From assembly GCF_004023625.1 (NCBI RefSeq), contig NZ_RPDJ01000002.1:310001-374000 (forward strand): a DNA stretch of 64,000 bases, in the 5' to 3' direction. This stretch comes from Streptomyces cavernae (GTDB lineage: Bacteria; Actinomycetota; Actinomycetes; Streptomycetales; Streptomycetaceae). The translations under genes and the position numbers were made by a program. Shown here in pieces: positions 27,014-36,280 of the stretch (positions are counted from its first letter, which is position 1; every line of letters starts with the position of its first letter). The notes below the pieces were generated by a model that saw nothing but the letters and a program-made list of their open reading frames with translations, was not told where the DNA came from and made no database searches.

Positions 27014-27060
27014 CGCCCACACCTGCACGGCGCCCGTTGCCGACGGCGCAGGGGAAATGG

Positions 27061-27807
27061 ATGTGGGTAGTCCGAGGCGGAGCAAAAGTATTGACTGCGG
27101 TGCGTGCCGCAGGCTTTGCCCCCATCGCATGGAGCAGGTTCAGATTTGACCGCCATATCACCCGCGAGCTGTGGCGGTATCAACTCGACGTCGCAACCCG
27201 CGAGCGCATCGATGTGATGGACATGATCATGCCGGCGGGTGAATCCCTGTACATCTTTCTTCGCGACACGGTCGCGTCCGAGTCGGGGGCACCATCCACG
27301 ACCAGACTGGGCGACTTGAAGGGGCCGACCCACCCTCAGCACCGGAAAGCACATCACCTGAGGTGGATCGCGGGAGCGACCCAGGCCTCGGTGCTCACCT
27401 ACATTCACGTCGCGGACGAACCCGCGGACATACTCAGGGAGTTGGGCGTCCTCTTCGACGGACCGGAGCGCAAGCGCCTGCTGGGTGCCCTCGACAGTCA
27501 TCAGGACGTCACGCATCAGGTGCTGGGGGCCTTGTACGCCTCTCCCCAGAGTTCGAAGCCGACGGTGCCCGCCGTGGTGTCGGCGAGCCAGGCGCGGAAG
27601 GCGTCCACGTCGGCGTCGGGCAGCCCGATCCCGATCGTGACGGCCTCCCCGTACCGCACGGCGCGGACCTCGCGTCCGGTGGCGCGCAGGTCACTGGACC
27701 TTGCCGGCCCGCTGGTGGTCGACGGTGACGGTGGCCAGCCGGAAGCGCCGACGGGTGCGGGTGCCGAGGGACCAACACCTCGCCGACCGCGCCTCCGTAC
27801 GCCCTGA
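27061..27807 (+). CDS. Hypothetical protein, 3' part overlaps a degraded gene
   Basis: From ATG 27061 (AGGGG upstream) the first 150 residues read as protein: SRFRFDRHITRELWRYQLDVATRERIDVMDMI, TTRLGDLKGPTHPQHRKAHHLRWIAGATQASVLTYIHVADE, ILRELGVLFDGPERKRLL. I do not recognise the family. The DNA is less GC-rich than its neighbours, suggesting a different origin. From about 27516 the frame runs antisense to the end of the YigZ remnant, so the C-terminal 95 residues may not be native. Two convergent genes have probably been joined here. Confidence 0.5.
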   Translation: MWVVRGGAKVLTAVRAAGFAPIAWSRFRFDRHITRELWRYQLDVATRERIDVMDMIMPAGESLYIFLRDTVASESGAPSTTRLGDLKGPTHPQHRKAHHLRWIAGATQASVLTYIHVADEPADILRELGVLFDGPERKRLLGALDSHQDVTHQVLGALYASPQSSKPTVPAVVSASQARKASTSASGSPIPIVTASPYRTARTSRPVARRSLDLAGPLVVDGDGGQPEAPTGAGAEGPTPRRPRLRTP

Positions 27808-28140
27808 TGAGCGCCCCGGCGCCGAGTTCCACGCCGCCGTAGTAGCGGGTGACGACGCGGCGACGCAGCGCATGTCGCGGCGCAGCAGCATCTGGTGCAT
27901 GGGGACGCCGGCGGTGCCGCCGGGCTCGCCGTCGTCGCTCGCCTTCTGCACGGCGGCGTCGCCGCCGATGACTTAGGCGTAGCAGTTGTGGGTGGCGTCA
28001 GCGTGCTCCCGGCGGACGGCCGCGACGAAGTCCTGGGCCTCCCGCTCGGTGGCGGCCGGGGCGAGCGCACAGGAAGCGGGAGCGGTTGACCTCGGTGTCG
28101 TGGACGCCCGCGCGGGCGACGGTGCGGTCTCGTCCTGCAT
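27516..28140 (-). pseudogene. YigZ/IMPACT-family protein, degraded
   Basis: The reading pieces together from several frames: MQDET at 28140, GVHDTEVNRSRFLCA, ATHNCYA, then a TAA stop in place of a tyrosine codon, VIGGDAAVQKASDDGEPGGTAGVP, AWNSAPGR in the wrong frame for YYGGVELGAG, then RRRFRLATVTVDHQRAGKV and YGEAVTIGIGLPDADVDAF. These are the conserved segments of the YigZ/IMPACT family. At least three frameshifts and one nonsense change break the gene, so no functional product is expected. Confidence 0.88.
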
Positions 28141-28395
28141 CCGGCCAGCCTAATCCGGGGTGTAGGCGGCTCGGTCTGGTCCCCACAAGGGGCCGACGGA
28201 CGGCGGAACGCCTTCGGTCCTCTTGGTCCTGCTGTCGGGCCCTGTGGTGCCTGTGACCGTTGGAACCCGTGGCTCCGTTCTGCTTTTGCCACGTGCAAGG
28301 TGCAGGTCCTTCTTTGCATGTCACGGGTGTGCGCCAGAGCGGACGCTCGCGCTTCGGGGGTTGTTCGAATAAGTGCCTCATAGGTTGGAGGAGTT

Positions 28396-31300
28396 TTGCG
28401 CGCTAACAGGAATAGGGCAGGCGCGGCCATGGTGGCCGCTCTGCTGACGGCCGGGCTTTTATCGGGTGCCACCGTGAGCACCGCGGCGGCCTCGGGGAGC
28501 GGCGGGACCGCGGCGGGGACGTCAGGGGCGGTGGCAGGGCAGGCGCGGACGAGCGTCTCAGTGGTAACGCTGATCACCGGTGACCGGGTCCACGTCGACG
28601 GCCGGGGCCAGGTGACGCGGGTGCAGCCCGCGGAGGGCCGCACTGGCGTCGGGATGCGGGTCAACCGTGTCGCCGGGCAGGTGTATGTGCTGCCGGACGA
28701 CGCCGCGCGCCTGGTTGCCGAGAAGAGGGTGGACCGGCGGCTGTTCAACGTCACGGGCCTGCTGAAGGCTCGGTACGACGACGCGCACCGGGCGTCGCTG
28801 CCGATCATCGTGTCGTATGGGAAGAACGCAGGGCGCAGGGCGGAGGCGAAGTCGGCCATCGCCGAGGCGGACATCTCGGTGCGGCGGAGCCTGCCCACGC
28901 TGCGTGGTGAGGCGTTGACGGCGCCCAAGGACGACATGCCGGAGGTCTGGGAGGCGCTGACCGCCGGGGGTGACTCGCGGACCGGGGGCCGGGAGACCGC
29001 CGCGGGGATCGAGCGGGTCTGGCTGGACGGCAAGCGGAAGGCCATGCTGTACAAGAGCGTGCCGCAGATCGGCGCGCCGGCCGCGTGGCAGGCGGGGTAC
29101 GACGGCAAGGGCATGAAGGTCGCCGTCCTCGACACCGGGGTCGACGCGGAGCACCCCGACCTCAAGGGCCTCGCCGTCGAGAGCAAGGACTTCTCCGGCT
29201 CCGGCAGCACCCTCGACAACCAGGGTCACGGTACGCATGTCGCCTCGACGGTGGCGGGTTCCGGGGCGAAGTCGGGCGGCACGTACAAGGGCGTCGCGCC
29301 CGGCGCGACGATCATCAGCGCGAAGGTGCTGGACGACTCCGGGTTCGGTCAGGACTCCGGGATCGTCGAGGGCATGCAGTGGGCCGCCGACCAGGGCGCG
29401 AAGATCGCGAACATGAGCCTCGGCGACGTCGACACCCCGGAGGTGGACCCGCTGGAGATGGCGGTCGAGAGGATCTCCGCGGAGAAGAACGTCCTCTTCG
29501 TCATCGCCGCGGGCAACGCCGGACCGACCCCGGATACCATCGGCTCGCCCGGCAGCGCTCCCTCCGCCCTGACCGTGGGCGCCGTCGACAGCAAGGACGG
29601 GATCGCCGACTTCTCCAGTGTGGGCCCGGCGGCGGACGGTTCGCTGAAGCCGGATCTCACCGCGCCGGGTGTGGACATCGTCGCGGCGAGGTCCACGACC
29701 GGCCGGCTTTCCTCGCGCGGGGCGCCGGACGGTTACCTCGCCCTGTCCGGTACGTCGATGGCGACTCCGCATGTCGCGGGTGCCGCGGCGATCCTGGCGC
29801 AGGAGCACCCGGACTGGAGCGGGCAGCGCATCAAGCAGGCGCTGACAGCTTCGGCCAAGCCGTCCGCCGGGCTGACCGTGTACCAACAGGGCACCGGCCG
29901 TGCCGACCTGGCGAAGGCGGTCGGGCAGACCGTCGTCAGCGAGCAGACCTCGGTGAACTTCGGCCTCCAGCAGTGGCCGCACACCGACGACAAGCCGGTA
30001 ACCAAGCAGATCACCTACCGCAACACCGGCACCAAGGCGGTCACCCTCGACCTGTCGCTGGAGACCACCGGTCCCGACGGCAAGGGGGCTCCCGGCGGGT
30101 TCTTCACCCTGGACGACCGGCAGATCACCGTCCCGGCCGGCGGCACGGCGAGCGTCCCCCTCGCCGCGGACACCAGCGTCGGCAGCACGGACGGCGGCTT
30201 CACCGGCGCGGTCGTCGCCAGGGCAACCGACGGCGGCCAGAGCGTCCGTACGACCTTCGGTGCCGTCCGTGAGATCGAGTCCTACGACATCACCCTCAAG
30301 TTCATCGACACCGAGGGCAAGCCCTCCGCGTCGGACGCCGTGATCTTCGGCCACGATGTCGACTTCTGGAAGGGCGCGGCCGACAGGGACGGCGACGGGG
30401 TCGCCAAGATCCGGGTGCCCAAGGGCACGTACACCCTCGACACCGTGATCCGGACCCCCAGGGCGAACGCCGAGCCGGACAAGGCCCTTATGGTCCAGCC
30501 GAAGCTGGTGCTCACCGAGAACACCACGGTCACCTTCGACGCCCGCAAGGCGAAGCCGGTCAGCATCACCGTGCCCGGGTCCGCGAAGCTCGTCGGCGGG
30601 CTCTCGAGCTGGAGCATGAGGGCCACCCCCTCCCCGTCCTCGCGCACCACGGGCAGGGTGGTTCCCATGTTCCCCGAGTACTGGGAGAACGCCCGTTTCG
30701 GCCAGGTCGGCGCACCGGTTCCGGCGGAAATGTTCAACGCGCAGGTCGGCGGTCTCTGGCAGAAGGGCAGCACCACCTACAGCGCGATGTACAACCGCAC
30801 CGGTTCGTTCTACACCGGGTTCACCCACAAGGCCGCCGAGAGCGAATTCGCCCTGGTGAACCTCAAGCTCGGCACCTCCGCCAAGAACCGCAAGGCCACG
30901 TTCGTGCCTTTCTGGGCAACGGACGCGGGAGAGCTCGGTGCGAGCACCGAGCCGTTCGCCGTGCCCGTCGTCGCGAAGGCCTATGTCTCCTCGCCCCAGG
31001 GCCTCGGCTTGAGGTTCAGTGCCCAGCTCGACGAGGAGGAGGGGTTCACCGAGGTTACGCAGGAGGGTGCGGAGCCGAAGACCTACGAGGCGGGGAAGAC
31101 GTACACGGAGACGTTCAACGTCGGTGTGCTCAGCCCACGGGTAACTCCGCTGGACGAAAACGAGCGGATCGGTGACGAAATGATCTTCTGCATGGGTGAG
31201 TTCTCCGACAGTGCCAGTCACTTCGGCAGGTCGCCGGCCGCCACGCAGCGGTCCACGCTCACCGTCGACGGCAAGAAGGTCATCGACGAGGAGGGCAGGC

Positions 31301-31767
31301 TGTGCCTTCTCGCCGACGGCCTTCCCGCCGAGTCCGCCAAGTTCAAGGTCAGCACGGACGCGACACGTTCCGCGTCGGTCGCGGGTGTCTCCACCCTGGT
31401 CGCGGCGTCCTGGACGTTCACGTCAAAGACGGTCACGGGCACCAAGCCCGCCAAGCTGCCGCTCTCCGTGGTCGCCTTCAACCCGGAGCTGGATCTGACG
31501 AGCACCGCGAAGGCGGGCAAGAAGCTCACCGTCCCGCTCTCCATTCAGGGTCCGGCAGCGAAGAACTTCAAGTCCCTGATCGTGCAGGTCTCTTACGACG
31601 GTGGCAAGAAGTGGGCCGAGACCGAGGTCACCACGGAGAACGGTAAGCGCACCATCTCGCTGCACCACCCGAAGGAGGCCAAGTCGGTCTCCTTCAAGGC
31701 GAAGCTCACGGACAAGAGCGGCAACACGTACGACGTCACCATCGAGAAGGCGTACCTGCTCAAGTAA
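28396..31767 (+). CDS. Large secreted S8 subtilisin-like protease
   Basis: A 1123-residue extracellular serine protease. A signal peptide (MVAALLTAGLLSGATVSTAAA), a propeptide of about 170 residues and the S8 domain follow in order. Catalytic residues are D246 in VAVLDTGVD, H278 in GHGTHVAST and S454 in SGTSMATPHVAG. The long C-terminal part (from about 510) has beta-sandwich modules, as in other Streptomyces extracellular subtilases. The TTG at 28396 has GGAGGAG at good spacing; ATG at 28429 is an alternative. Codon 22 is TTA, so synthesis probably needs bldA. A second, unrelated-type subtilase follows. Confidence 0.93.
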   Translation: MRANRNRAGAAMVAALLTAGLLSGATVSTAAASGSGGTAAGTSGAVAGQARTSVSVVTLITGDRVHVDGRGQVTRVQPAEGRTGVGMRVNRVAGQVYVLPDDAARLVAEKRVDRRLFNVTGLLKARYDDAHRASLPIIVSYGKNAGRRAEAKSAIAEADISVRRSLPTLRGEALTAPKDDMPEVWEALTAGGDSRTGGRETAAGIERVWLDGKRKAMLYKSVPQIGAPAAWQAGYDGKGMKVAVLDTGVDAEHPDLKGLAVESKDFSGSGSTLDNQGHGTHVASTVAGSGAKSGGTYKGVAPGATIISAKVLDDSGFGQDSGIVEGMQWAADQGAKIANMSLGDVDTPEVDPLEMAVERISAEKNVLFVIAAGNAGPTPDTIGSPGSAPSALTVGAVDSKDGIADFSSVGPAADGSLKPDLTAPGVDIVAARSTTGRLSSRGAPDGYLALSGTSMATPHVAGAAAILAQEHPDWSGQRIKQALTASAKPSAGLTVYQQGTGRADLAKAVGQTVVSEQTSVNFGLQQWPHTDDKPVTKQITYRNTGTKAVTLDLSLETTGPDGKGAPGGFFTLDDRQITVPAGGTASVPLAADTSVGSTDGGFTGAVVARATDGGQSVRTTFGAVREIESYDITLKFIDTEGKPSASDAVIFGHDVDFWKGAADRDGDGVAKIRVPKGTYTLDTVIRTPRANAEPDKALMVQPKLVLTENTTVTFDARKAKPVSITVPGSAKLVGGLSSWSMRATPSPSSRTTGRVVPMFPEYWENARFGQVGAPVPAEMFNAQVGGLWQKGSTTYSAMYNRTGSFYTGFTHKAAESEFALVNLKLGTSAKNRKATFVPFWATDAGELGASTEPFAVPVVAKAYVSSPQGLGLRFSAQLDEEEGFTEVTQEGAEPKTYEAGKTYTETFNVGVLSPRVTPLDENERIGDEMIFCMGEFSDSASHFGRSPAATQRSTLTVDGKKVIDEEGRLCLLADGLPAESAKFKVSTDATRSASVAGVSTLVAASWTFTSKTVTGTKPAKLPLSVVAFNPELDLTSTAKAGKKLTVPLSIQGPAAKNFKSLIVQVSYDGGKKWAETEVTTENGKRTISLHHPKEAKSVSFKAKLTDKSGNTYDVTIEKAYLLK

Positions 31768-32312
31768 CGCCTGCTCCGCGGAACGCCTCTGCAGAGCGGA
31801 ATGCCTGCTCCGCTCAGCCAGCCGGTGAGCCGGTCGGGCGGCCACGCGCCCGGGGACCCCCCAAGTCCTCGGGCGCGTTGGGCATTTCAGCGGGAGCGAC
31901 GAAGGCGAACCGGGCGCCGCGGGCAAAGGCGGCCGCCCCACTCAGGACCACCGACCCTGTCCGGGGGAGTCCGGTCAGGTCGAGGCATCTTTCCATGGAC
32001 GTGTGTTCGCCGCGGACTGGTCGAGCATGCTGGTGTAGTTGAGCACGTCCGAGGGGTTGGTCGTCACGTCGGCGGCCGTGCGGCACGACCGGGTGCAGGA
32101 CCAACCGAGGGGGCCAACGCCTTCCGCGCCGACGCGACGCAGGCCTCGCCCGCAGAAGCGCACCCACTGTGGCCCCGAGAACATCAGTAACAACGTGTGA
32201 ACCTCTTATTAACTGACGTCGCGTTAGGTAGGACCGTGCTTCCCCACGTCCCGGGAGGGGGCGTCGACGTTCATGGGAGCGCTCCCATCAGGGAGCTGCT
32301 GGAAGGAGTCTT
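31768..32312. other. Intergenic region between the two subtilase genes
   Basis: Just after the first subtilase lies a modest hairpin, GAGCGGA at 31794-31800 with TCCGCTC at 31809-31815. The middle 350 bases contain no frame I can assign. The last 120 bases are AT-richer (AACCTCTTATTAACTGACGT) and hold the promoter region and CebR-type operator of the second subtilase. Confidence 0.6.
32273..32288. promoter_or_regulatory. CebR-type operator upstream of a subtilase
   Basis: ATGGGAGCGCTCCCAT is a perfect 16-bp palindrome containing TGGGAGCGCTCCCA, the established binding site of CebR, the LacI-family cellobiose-responsive repressor of Streptomyces cellulose genes. It ends 24 bases before the GTG start of the second subtilase, a position where a bound repressor would block transcription or early elongation. 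No other exact copy was noticed in this window. Occupation by CebR here is inference. Confidence 0.8.
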
Positions 32313-35300
32313 GTGGCTACGAGCACACGAACCCTGCGACGGAGGCTGGCGATACCCTTGCTGGCCCTCGTCCTGGCCGGAAGCGGCACGGTCGCCACTC
32401 GGGGTACGGCAACGGCGGCACCCGCCGAGCCGGACACCTCGGCAGGCAGCGGTGTCAGCTCTGGACTGAGACCCGAAGGAGATCGGGTCGACCTGACCGG
32501 GGGCGCCGGCCGGTTCAGACCGGGCCAGACCGGTAAGTCCGAGGCAGAGCAGAAGCAAACGCCCACCGGCCGCACTCCGTACATTGTGGAGCTCGCCGAG
32601 GATCCGGTGACGACGTACACGGGCAAGGTCTCGGGGCTGGCCCGGACCCGCCCGGCCCCGGGCGAGCAGCTGGAACCGCAGTCGGGGGCGGCGAAGGCGT
32701 ACCGGAAGCACCTGGGTACCCAGCGGACGGCCGTGGCCAAGGCAGCCGGCATTACGGTCAACGAGGTCTACACCACGGCCTTCAACGGATTCTCCGCCAC
32801 GCTGACTTCCACTCAGGTCAAGGCACTGAAGGCGGACAAGCGGGTCCGCTCGGTCACTGAGTCCCAGATGGTCAGTCTCAGCCAGGCGTCCCTTGGTGAC
32901 ACCACGCCGCAGCCGACGACTGGCACAGCAACAGGCACAGCCGGAACAGCCACGACTGCGGCATCGGTAACCGGGCCCCAGGCGACCAGAGCGCGGAAGT
33001 CCACCGCGCGGAAGTCCACCGCGCGGAAGCCGGGCAGAAGCACCGGCGCCGGGACCGTGATCGGCGTCCTGGACACCGGCATCTGGCCGGAAAGCCCGTC
33101 GTTCGCCCGGAAGATGTCTGACCCGGCGGGCTGGCACGGCACCTGCCAGACCGGCTACAAATTCGCCGCCGAGCACTGCAACGGCAAGATCGTCGGCGCC
33201 CGGTACTTCGCCGACACGGTCCTCGCGGCCAATGGCGCGCTGCCCGAGGGCGAGGTGCTCTCCCCCCGGGACATGGTCGGGCACGGTTCGCACACGGCGT
33301 CCACCGCCGCCGGCCTGCCCGTCGACGACGTCACCATCTCGGGGCGGAACTTCGGTTCGATCTCCGGTGTGGCCCCGGACGCGCAGATCGCCGTCTACAA
33401 GGTCCTCTGGGGCGGCATGGGGTACGACGCCGACATCATCGCGGGCATCGACGCGGCGGTCGCCGACGGCGTACAGGTGCTGAACTACTCGATCGGGACG
33501 GTGTTAGGGGACACCGAGCCGAACACGCCGATCGGCAACGCCTTCCTCAACGCCACGGTGGCCGGAGTCTTCGTCACGGCCGCGGCCGGCAACACCGGCT
33601 TCAGCAGCGCGGTCAGCAACACGCAGCCGTGGGTCACCACGGTCGGCGCGGCGGTGACCAAGGTCAACGCGGGAACGGTCCGGCTCGGCGACGGCACCTC
33701 GATCACCGGCGCCTCCCTGGACGTGCTCCCCGGCGGCCGATCCCTGCCGCTGGTCTTCGGCGAGCAGGCCGGCACGTTGGACAAGGGCTCGGCATACTGC
33801 TTGCCCGGCAGTCTGGACCCGGCGAAGGTGAAGGGCAAGGTGGTCGCCTGCGCCCTCGACAACCCGTACAACGCGGTGAACGAGCTCAAAGCCAAGGGCG
33901 CCGCGGCCATGGTCCTCTTCGACCCGAACGGCAACTTCAGGGTCAGCAGCATCTACGACTTCCCGGTGCTCTACCTGAACACCAAGGAGCAGGCCGGCAA
34001 GATCTTCAACTACCTGATGAGGCACCCGGCCGACGGCACCGCACGACTCACCTCGAGCAGCGACGGCTCCAATGCGCCGAGCGTCGCGGACTACTCTTCG
34101 ACGGGGCCGGACAAGATGCACTTCGGGCTCATGAAGCCCGACCTGGTCGCCCCCGGCAGCGACATTATCGCGGCCGTCTCCCCGCCGGGGAACTTCGGCC
34201 GGCAGTACGACGCGTACTCGGGGACCTCGATGGCAGCCCCGCACGTGGCCGGTGAGGCCGCGATCCTGCGGGCCGAGCATCCCGACTGGTCGCCCGGCGC
34301 GGTTGCCTCGGCGTTGCACACCACCGCCGACACCGTGGGCAACACCAGCCCGCTGGCCCAGGGCAGCGGGCTGTCGTCGCTGGAGCGGGCCGCCGATCCG
34401 GGGCTAATCATCGAGCCGGACGTCAAGAGCCTGATCGCCTTCAGTGAGGTGGCTCAGCCCGACGGCCGCGAGCTGAACCTGCCGTCGATCGCGCTGCGCG
34501 AGTACGACGGGACCAAGCCGGTGGTGTTGACCCGCAAGCTGACCAACGTCGGCAGCAAGCGGGAGACGTACCGTGCCTCGACCAGGGGGCTGGAGGGCAT
34601 GCAGGTCAGCGTCTCACCAGCAGTGGTGACGGTGGCACCGGGCAAGACCGCCTCGGTCACCATCACCCTGCGGCGCGGCATCGCACCGTGGGACCGCTAC
34701 GTCACCGGCGCGATCACCTGGCGCAGCGCCGCCCATCAGGTACGGATTCCGGTTGCCGCGCGCCCGTGGGGCATCACGCCCCGGCAGTACGACGACAACC
34801 TGGAGGAGTTCGGCCGGCTCGCGGACGGCGCCTACGGCGTGATCGAGCCGGGCTTCACCGGCCCGGTTTCCGGCCGGTCGACCGGCTACGCCCCCTTACG
34901 GTGGGAGTCGTACTCGATGCCGACCGGGGTCCGCGGCGGGGTCTTCGACCGGAAGGCCCTCGGGGTGCGGGCGCACTCCTTCAAGGTGCCGGCGGGCAGC
35001 GCCGGAATCGTCGTGAAGACCGAAACCGACGACCCGGACACCAACCTCGACCTCTGGTTGTACAAGGGCGACAAGCTGGTGTACCGAAGCGCCGCCAGCT
35101 GGAGCAGCTCCGAGCAGGCCTGGGTCTTCATGCCGGAAGCGGGCATCTACACGGCGTATGTCTTCGCACAGGACTCCGGCCGCCCGGTCGTCGACTACCG
35201 ACTCGGCCACGTCGTCCTCAGCCGTAACGGCCACTACAAGCCGGCGACGCTGGCACTGCCGACCGCAGTGGAGCGTGGCACGACACCGCCGTACAAACTG

Positions 35301-35417
35301 CGGCCGGACGCTCCGCTGAAGCCGGACCTCGAGTACTGGGCGTACACCGAGTTGCGCACCAAGGGGCAGGTGGTCCCTGGCCAGTTGGTGTCCACGACCC
35401 AGGACTCCTGGCAGTGA
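32313..35417 (+). CDS. Secreted cucumisin-like S8 subtilase with PA domain
   Basis: A 1034-residue extracellular protease of the plant-type subtilase group. Signal peptide residues 1-36, I9-type propeptide about 88-190 (TPYIVELAEDP, AFNGFSATLTSTQVKAL), then a Thr/Ala linker with a RKSTA repeat and the catalytic domain. D254 (LDTGIWPESPSF), H324 (MVGHGSHTAST) and S639 (SGTSMAAPHVAG) are present. A protease-associated domain interrupts the catalytic domain near residues 460-580, and Fn3-like and pre-peptidase-like domains end the protein. The GTG start follows GGAAGGAG. Codon 398 is TTA. A CebR-type operator lies just upstream. Confidence 0.94.
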   Translation: MATSTRTLRRRLAIPLLALVLAGSGTVATRGTATAAPAEPDTSAGSGVSSGLRPEGDRVDLTGGAGRFRPGQTGKSEAEQKQTPTGRTPYIVELAEDPVTTYTGKVSGLARTRPAPGEQLEPQSGAAKAYRKHLGTQRTAVAKAAGITVNEVYTTAFNGFSATLTSTQVKALKADKRVRSVTESQMVSLSQASLGDTTPQPTTGTATGTAGTATTAASVTGPQATRARKSTARKSTARKPGRSTGAGTVIGVLDTGIWPESPSFARKMSDPAGWHGTCQTGYKFAAEHCNGKIVGARYFADTVLAANGALPEGEVLSPRDMVGHGSHTASTAAGLPVDDVTISGRNFGSISGVAPDAQIAVYKVLWGGMGYDADIIAGIDAAVADGVQVLNYSIGTVLGDTEPNTPIGNAFLNATVAGVFVTAAAGNTGFSSAVSNTQPWVTTVGAAVTKVNAGTVRLGDGTSITGASLDVLPGGRSLPLVFGEQAGTLDKGSAYCLPGSLDPAKVKGKVVACALDNPYNAVNELKAKGAAAMVLFDPNGNFRVSSIYDFPVLYLNTKEQAGKIFNYLMRHPADGTARLTSSSDGSNAPSVADYSSTGPDKMHFGLMKPDLVAPGSDIIAAVSPPGNFGRQYDAYSGTSMAAPHVAGEAAILRAEHPDWSPGAVASALHTTADTVGNTSPLAQGSGLSSLERAADPGLIIEPDVKSLIAFSEVAQPDGRELNLPSIALREYDGTKPVVLTRKLTNVGSKRETYRASTRGLEGMQVSVSPAVVTVAPGKTASVTITLRRGIAPWDRYVTGAITWRSAAHQVRIPVAARPWGITPRQYDDNLEEFGRLADGAYGVIEPGFTGPVSGRSTGYAPLRWESYSMPTGVRGGVFDRKALGVRAHSFKVPAGSAGIVVKTETDDPDTNLDLWLYKGDKLVYRSAASWSSSEQAWVFMPEAGIYTAYVFAQDSGRPVVDYRLGHVVLSRNGHYKPATLALPTAVERGTTPPYKLRPDAPLKPDLEYWAYTELRTKGQVVPGQLVSTTQDSWQ

Positions 35418-35456
35418 CGCGGTAACCCCCGGGGGCCACGGCTACCCGAGTGGCCG

Positions 35457-35487
35457 GTGGGGCGGGGCCGAGCGGCTCCCGCCCCAC
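35457..35487 (+). terminator. Terminator of the second subtilase gene
   Basis: GTGGGGCGGG at 35457-35466 and CCCGCCCCAC at 35478-35487 form a 10-bp perfect stem, 40 bases after the stop; outer CCGG pairs may extend it. It lies between the protease gene and the toxin-antitoxin promoter. Confidence 0.75.
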
Positions 35488-35599
35488 AACCGGCTCGGAC
35501 TACGGACAGCAAACCGCGAAGCAGCCGAGTAATACTCGACCCATCACAGATGACTGATCCAGCGATCGTTGCGATCGGTGGCCGTATTCAATGTTGGCG

Positions 35600-35620
35600 A
35601 TGTATCTTGGATGCATACAT
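35600..35620. promoter_or_regulatory. Candidate VapBC operator/promoter
   Basis: ATGTAT and ATACAT form an inverted repeat with a nine-base spacer in an unusually AT-rich patch, 23 bases before the VapB start. VapBC complexes typically repress their own promoter by binding such palindromes. The element is short, so the call is tentative. Confidence 0.45.
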
Positions 35621-35642
35621 TATGGATGTTGGAGGGTGTCCG

Positions 35643-35876
35643 GTGTCCGTCACGCAGATTGATCTCGACGACGAGGCGCTGGCCGAGGCCATGCGGCTCA
35701 TGGGTGCCACGACGAAGAAGGAGACCGTCAACGCGGCTCTTCGGGACTACGTGGCGCGGATCAAGAGGCTCGAGGCCGCGGAGAAGCTGGCCGCGCGAGG
35801 TTCGCGTGGCGAGTTCGAGCAGGCCGCAGCGGTGCATGACGCCCAGAAGCGTGCGCGACGCGAGGCCTTCGAGTGA
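35643..35876 (+). CDS. vapB: VapB-type antitoxin
   Basis: A 77-residue antitoxin. The N-terminal ribbon-helix-helix reads TQIDLDDEALAEAMRLMGATTKKETVNAALRDYVAR, a VapB (type II, MazE/AbrB-unrelated) pattern, and the charged C-terminus EFEQAAAVHDAQKRARREAF should wrap the toxin. The GTG at 35643 is set by GGAGGG six bases upstream; the long frame before it is not coding. The stop overlaps the VapC start by four bases, so both are made from one transcript. Confidence 0.88.
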   Translation: MSVTQIDLDDEALAEAMRLMGATTKKETVNAALRDYVARIKRLEAAEKLAARGSRGEFEQAAAVHDAQKRARREAFE

Positions 35877-36280
35877 TCACGTATCTCGTGGACACCTCGG
35901 CTCTGTGGCACCTGTTCCGCACCCCAGGTGCGCTGCGCCCCTGGGAGGGACACATCGCCGCCGGGGTATTCCACCTCTGCGAGCCGACACGTACCGAATT
36001 CCTCTACTCGGCGACCAGCCCGTCTCACCGAGATGAGCTGGCAGAGGAACTGGACGCGCTCTGCCTGCTCTCTCCGGTTCCGAAGAACGCATGGCGGTGG
36101 GTCGACACCGCTCAGTACAAACTGACCCAGCGCGGCCAGCATCGGGCGGCGGGAGCAATAGATCTGTTGGTGTGTGCGACAGCTGTGCACCATGGGCACA
36201 CCGTCCTCCACGTGGACAATGACTTCGGGACGGTGGCCGGAGTCCTCAAGGAAGTTCAGCAGCGAGACGCACGAGCCTGA
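35873..36280 (+). CDS. vapC: VapC-type PIN-domain ribonuclease toxin
   Basis: A 135-residue PIN-domain toxin, presumably cutting tRNA or rRNA when freed from VapB. The acidic metal-binding residues are in place: D7 in YLVDTSALW, E in CEPTRTEFL (about residue 37 or 42), D in GAIDLLVCATA (about 96) and D in LHVDNDFGTVA (about 115). The GTG start overlaps the antitoxin stop. The pair sits about 1.5 kb inside the right border of the segment bounded by repeats B and C, where it could stabilise that segment. Confidence 0.92.
   Translation: MITYLVDTSALWHLFRTPGALRPWEGHIAAGVFHLCEPTRTEFLYSATSPSHRDELAEELDALCLLSPVPKNAWRWVDTAQYKLTQRGQHRAAGAIDLLVCATAVHHGHTVLHVDNDFGTVAGVLKEVQQRDARA

Noticed and set aside
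28558..31221. 887-codon minus-strand frame over the first subtilase
   Set aside because: Antisense to the catalytic domain with D, H and S motifs on the plus strand; no start signal or domain.
32991..33030. 15-bp repeat GCGCGGAAGTCCACC considered as a CRISPR-like or regulatory array
   Set aside because: It is an in-frame coding repeat (RKSTA) in the linker of the second subtilase, without spacers.
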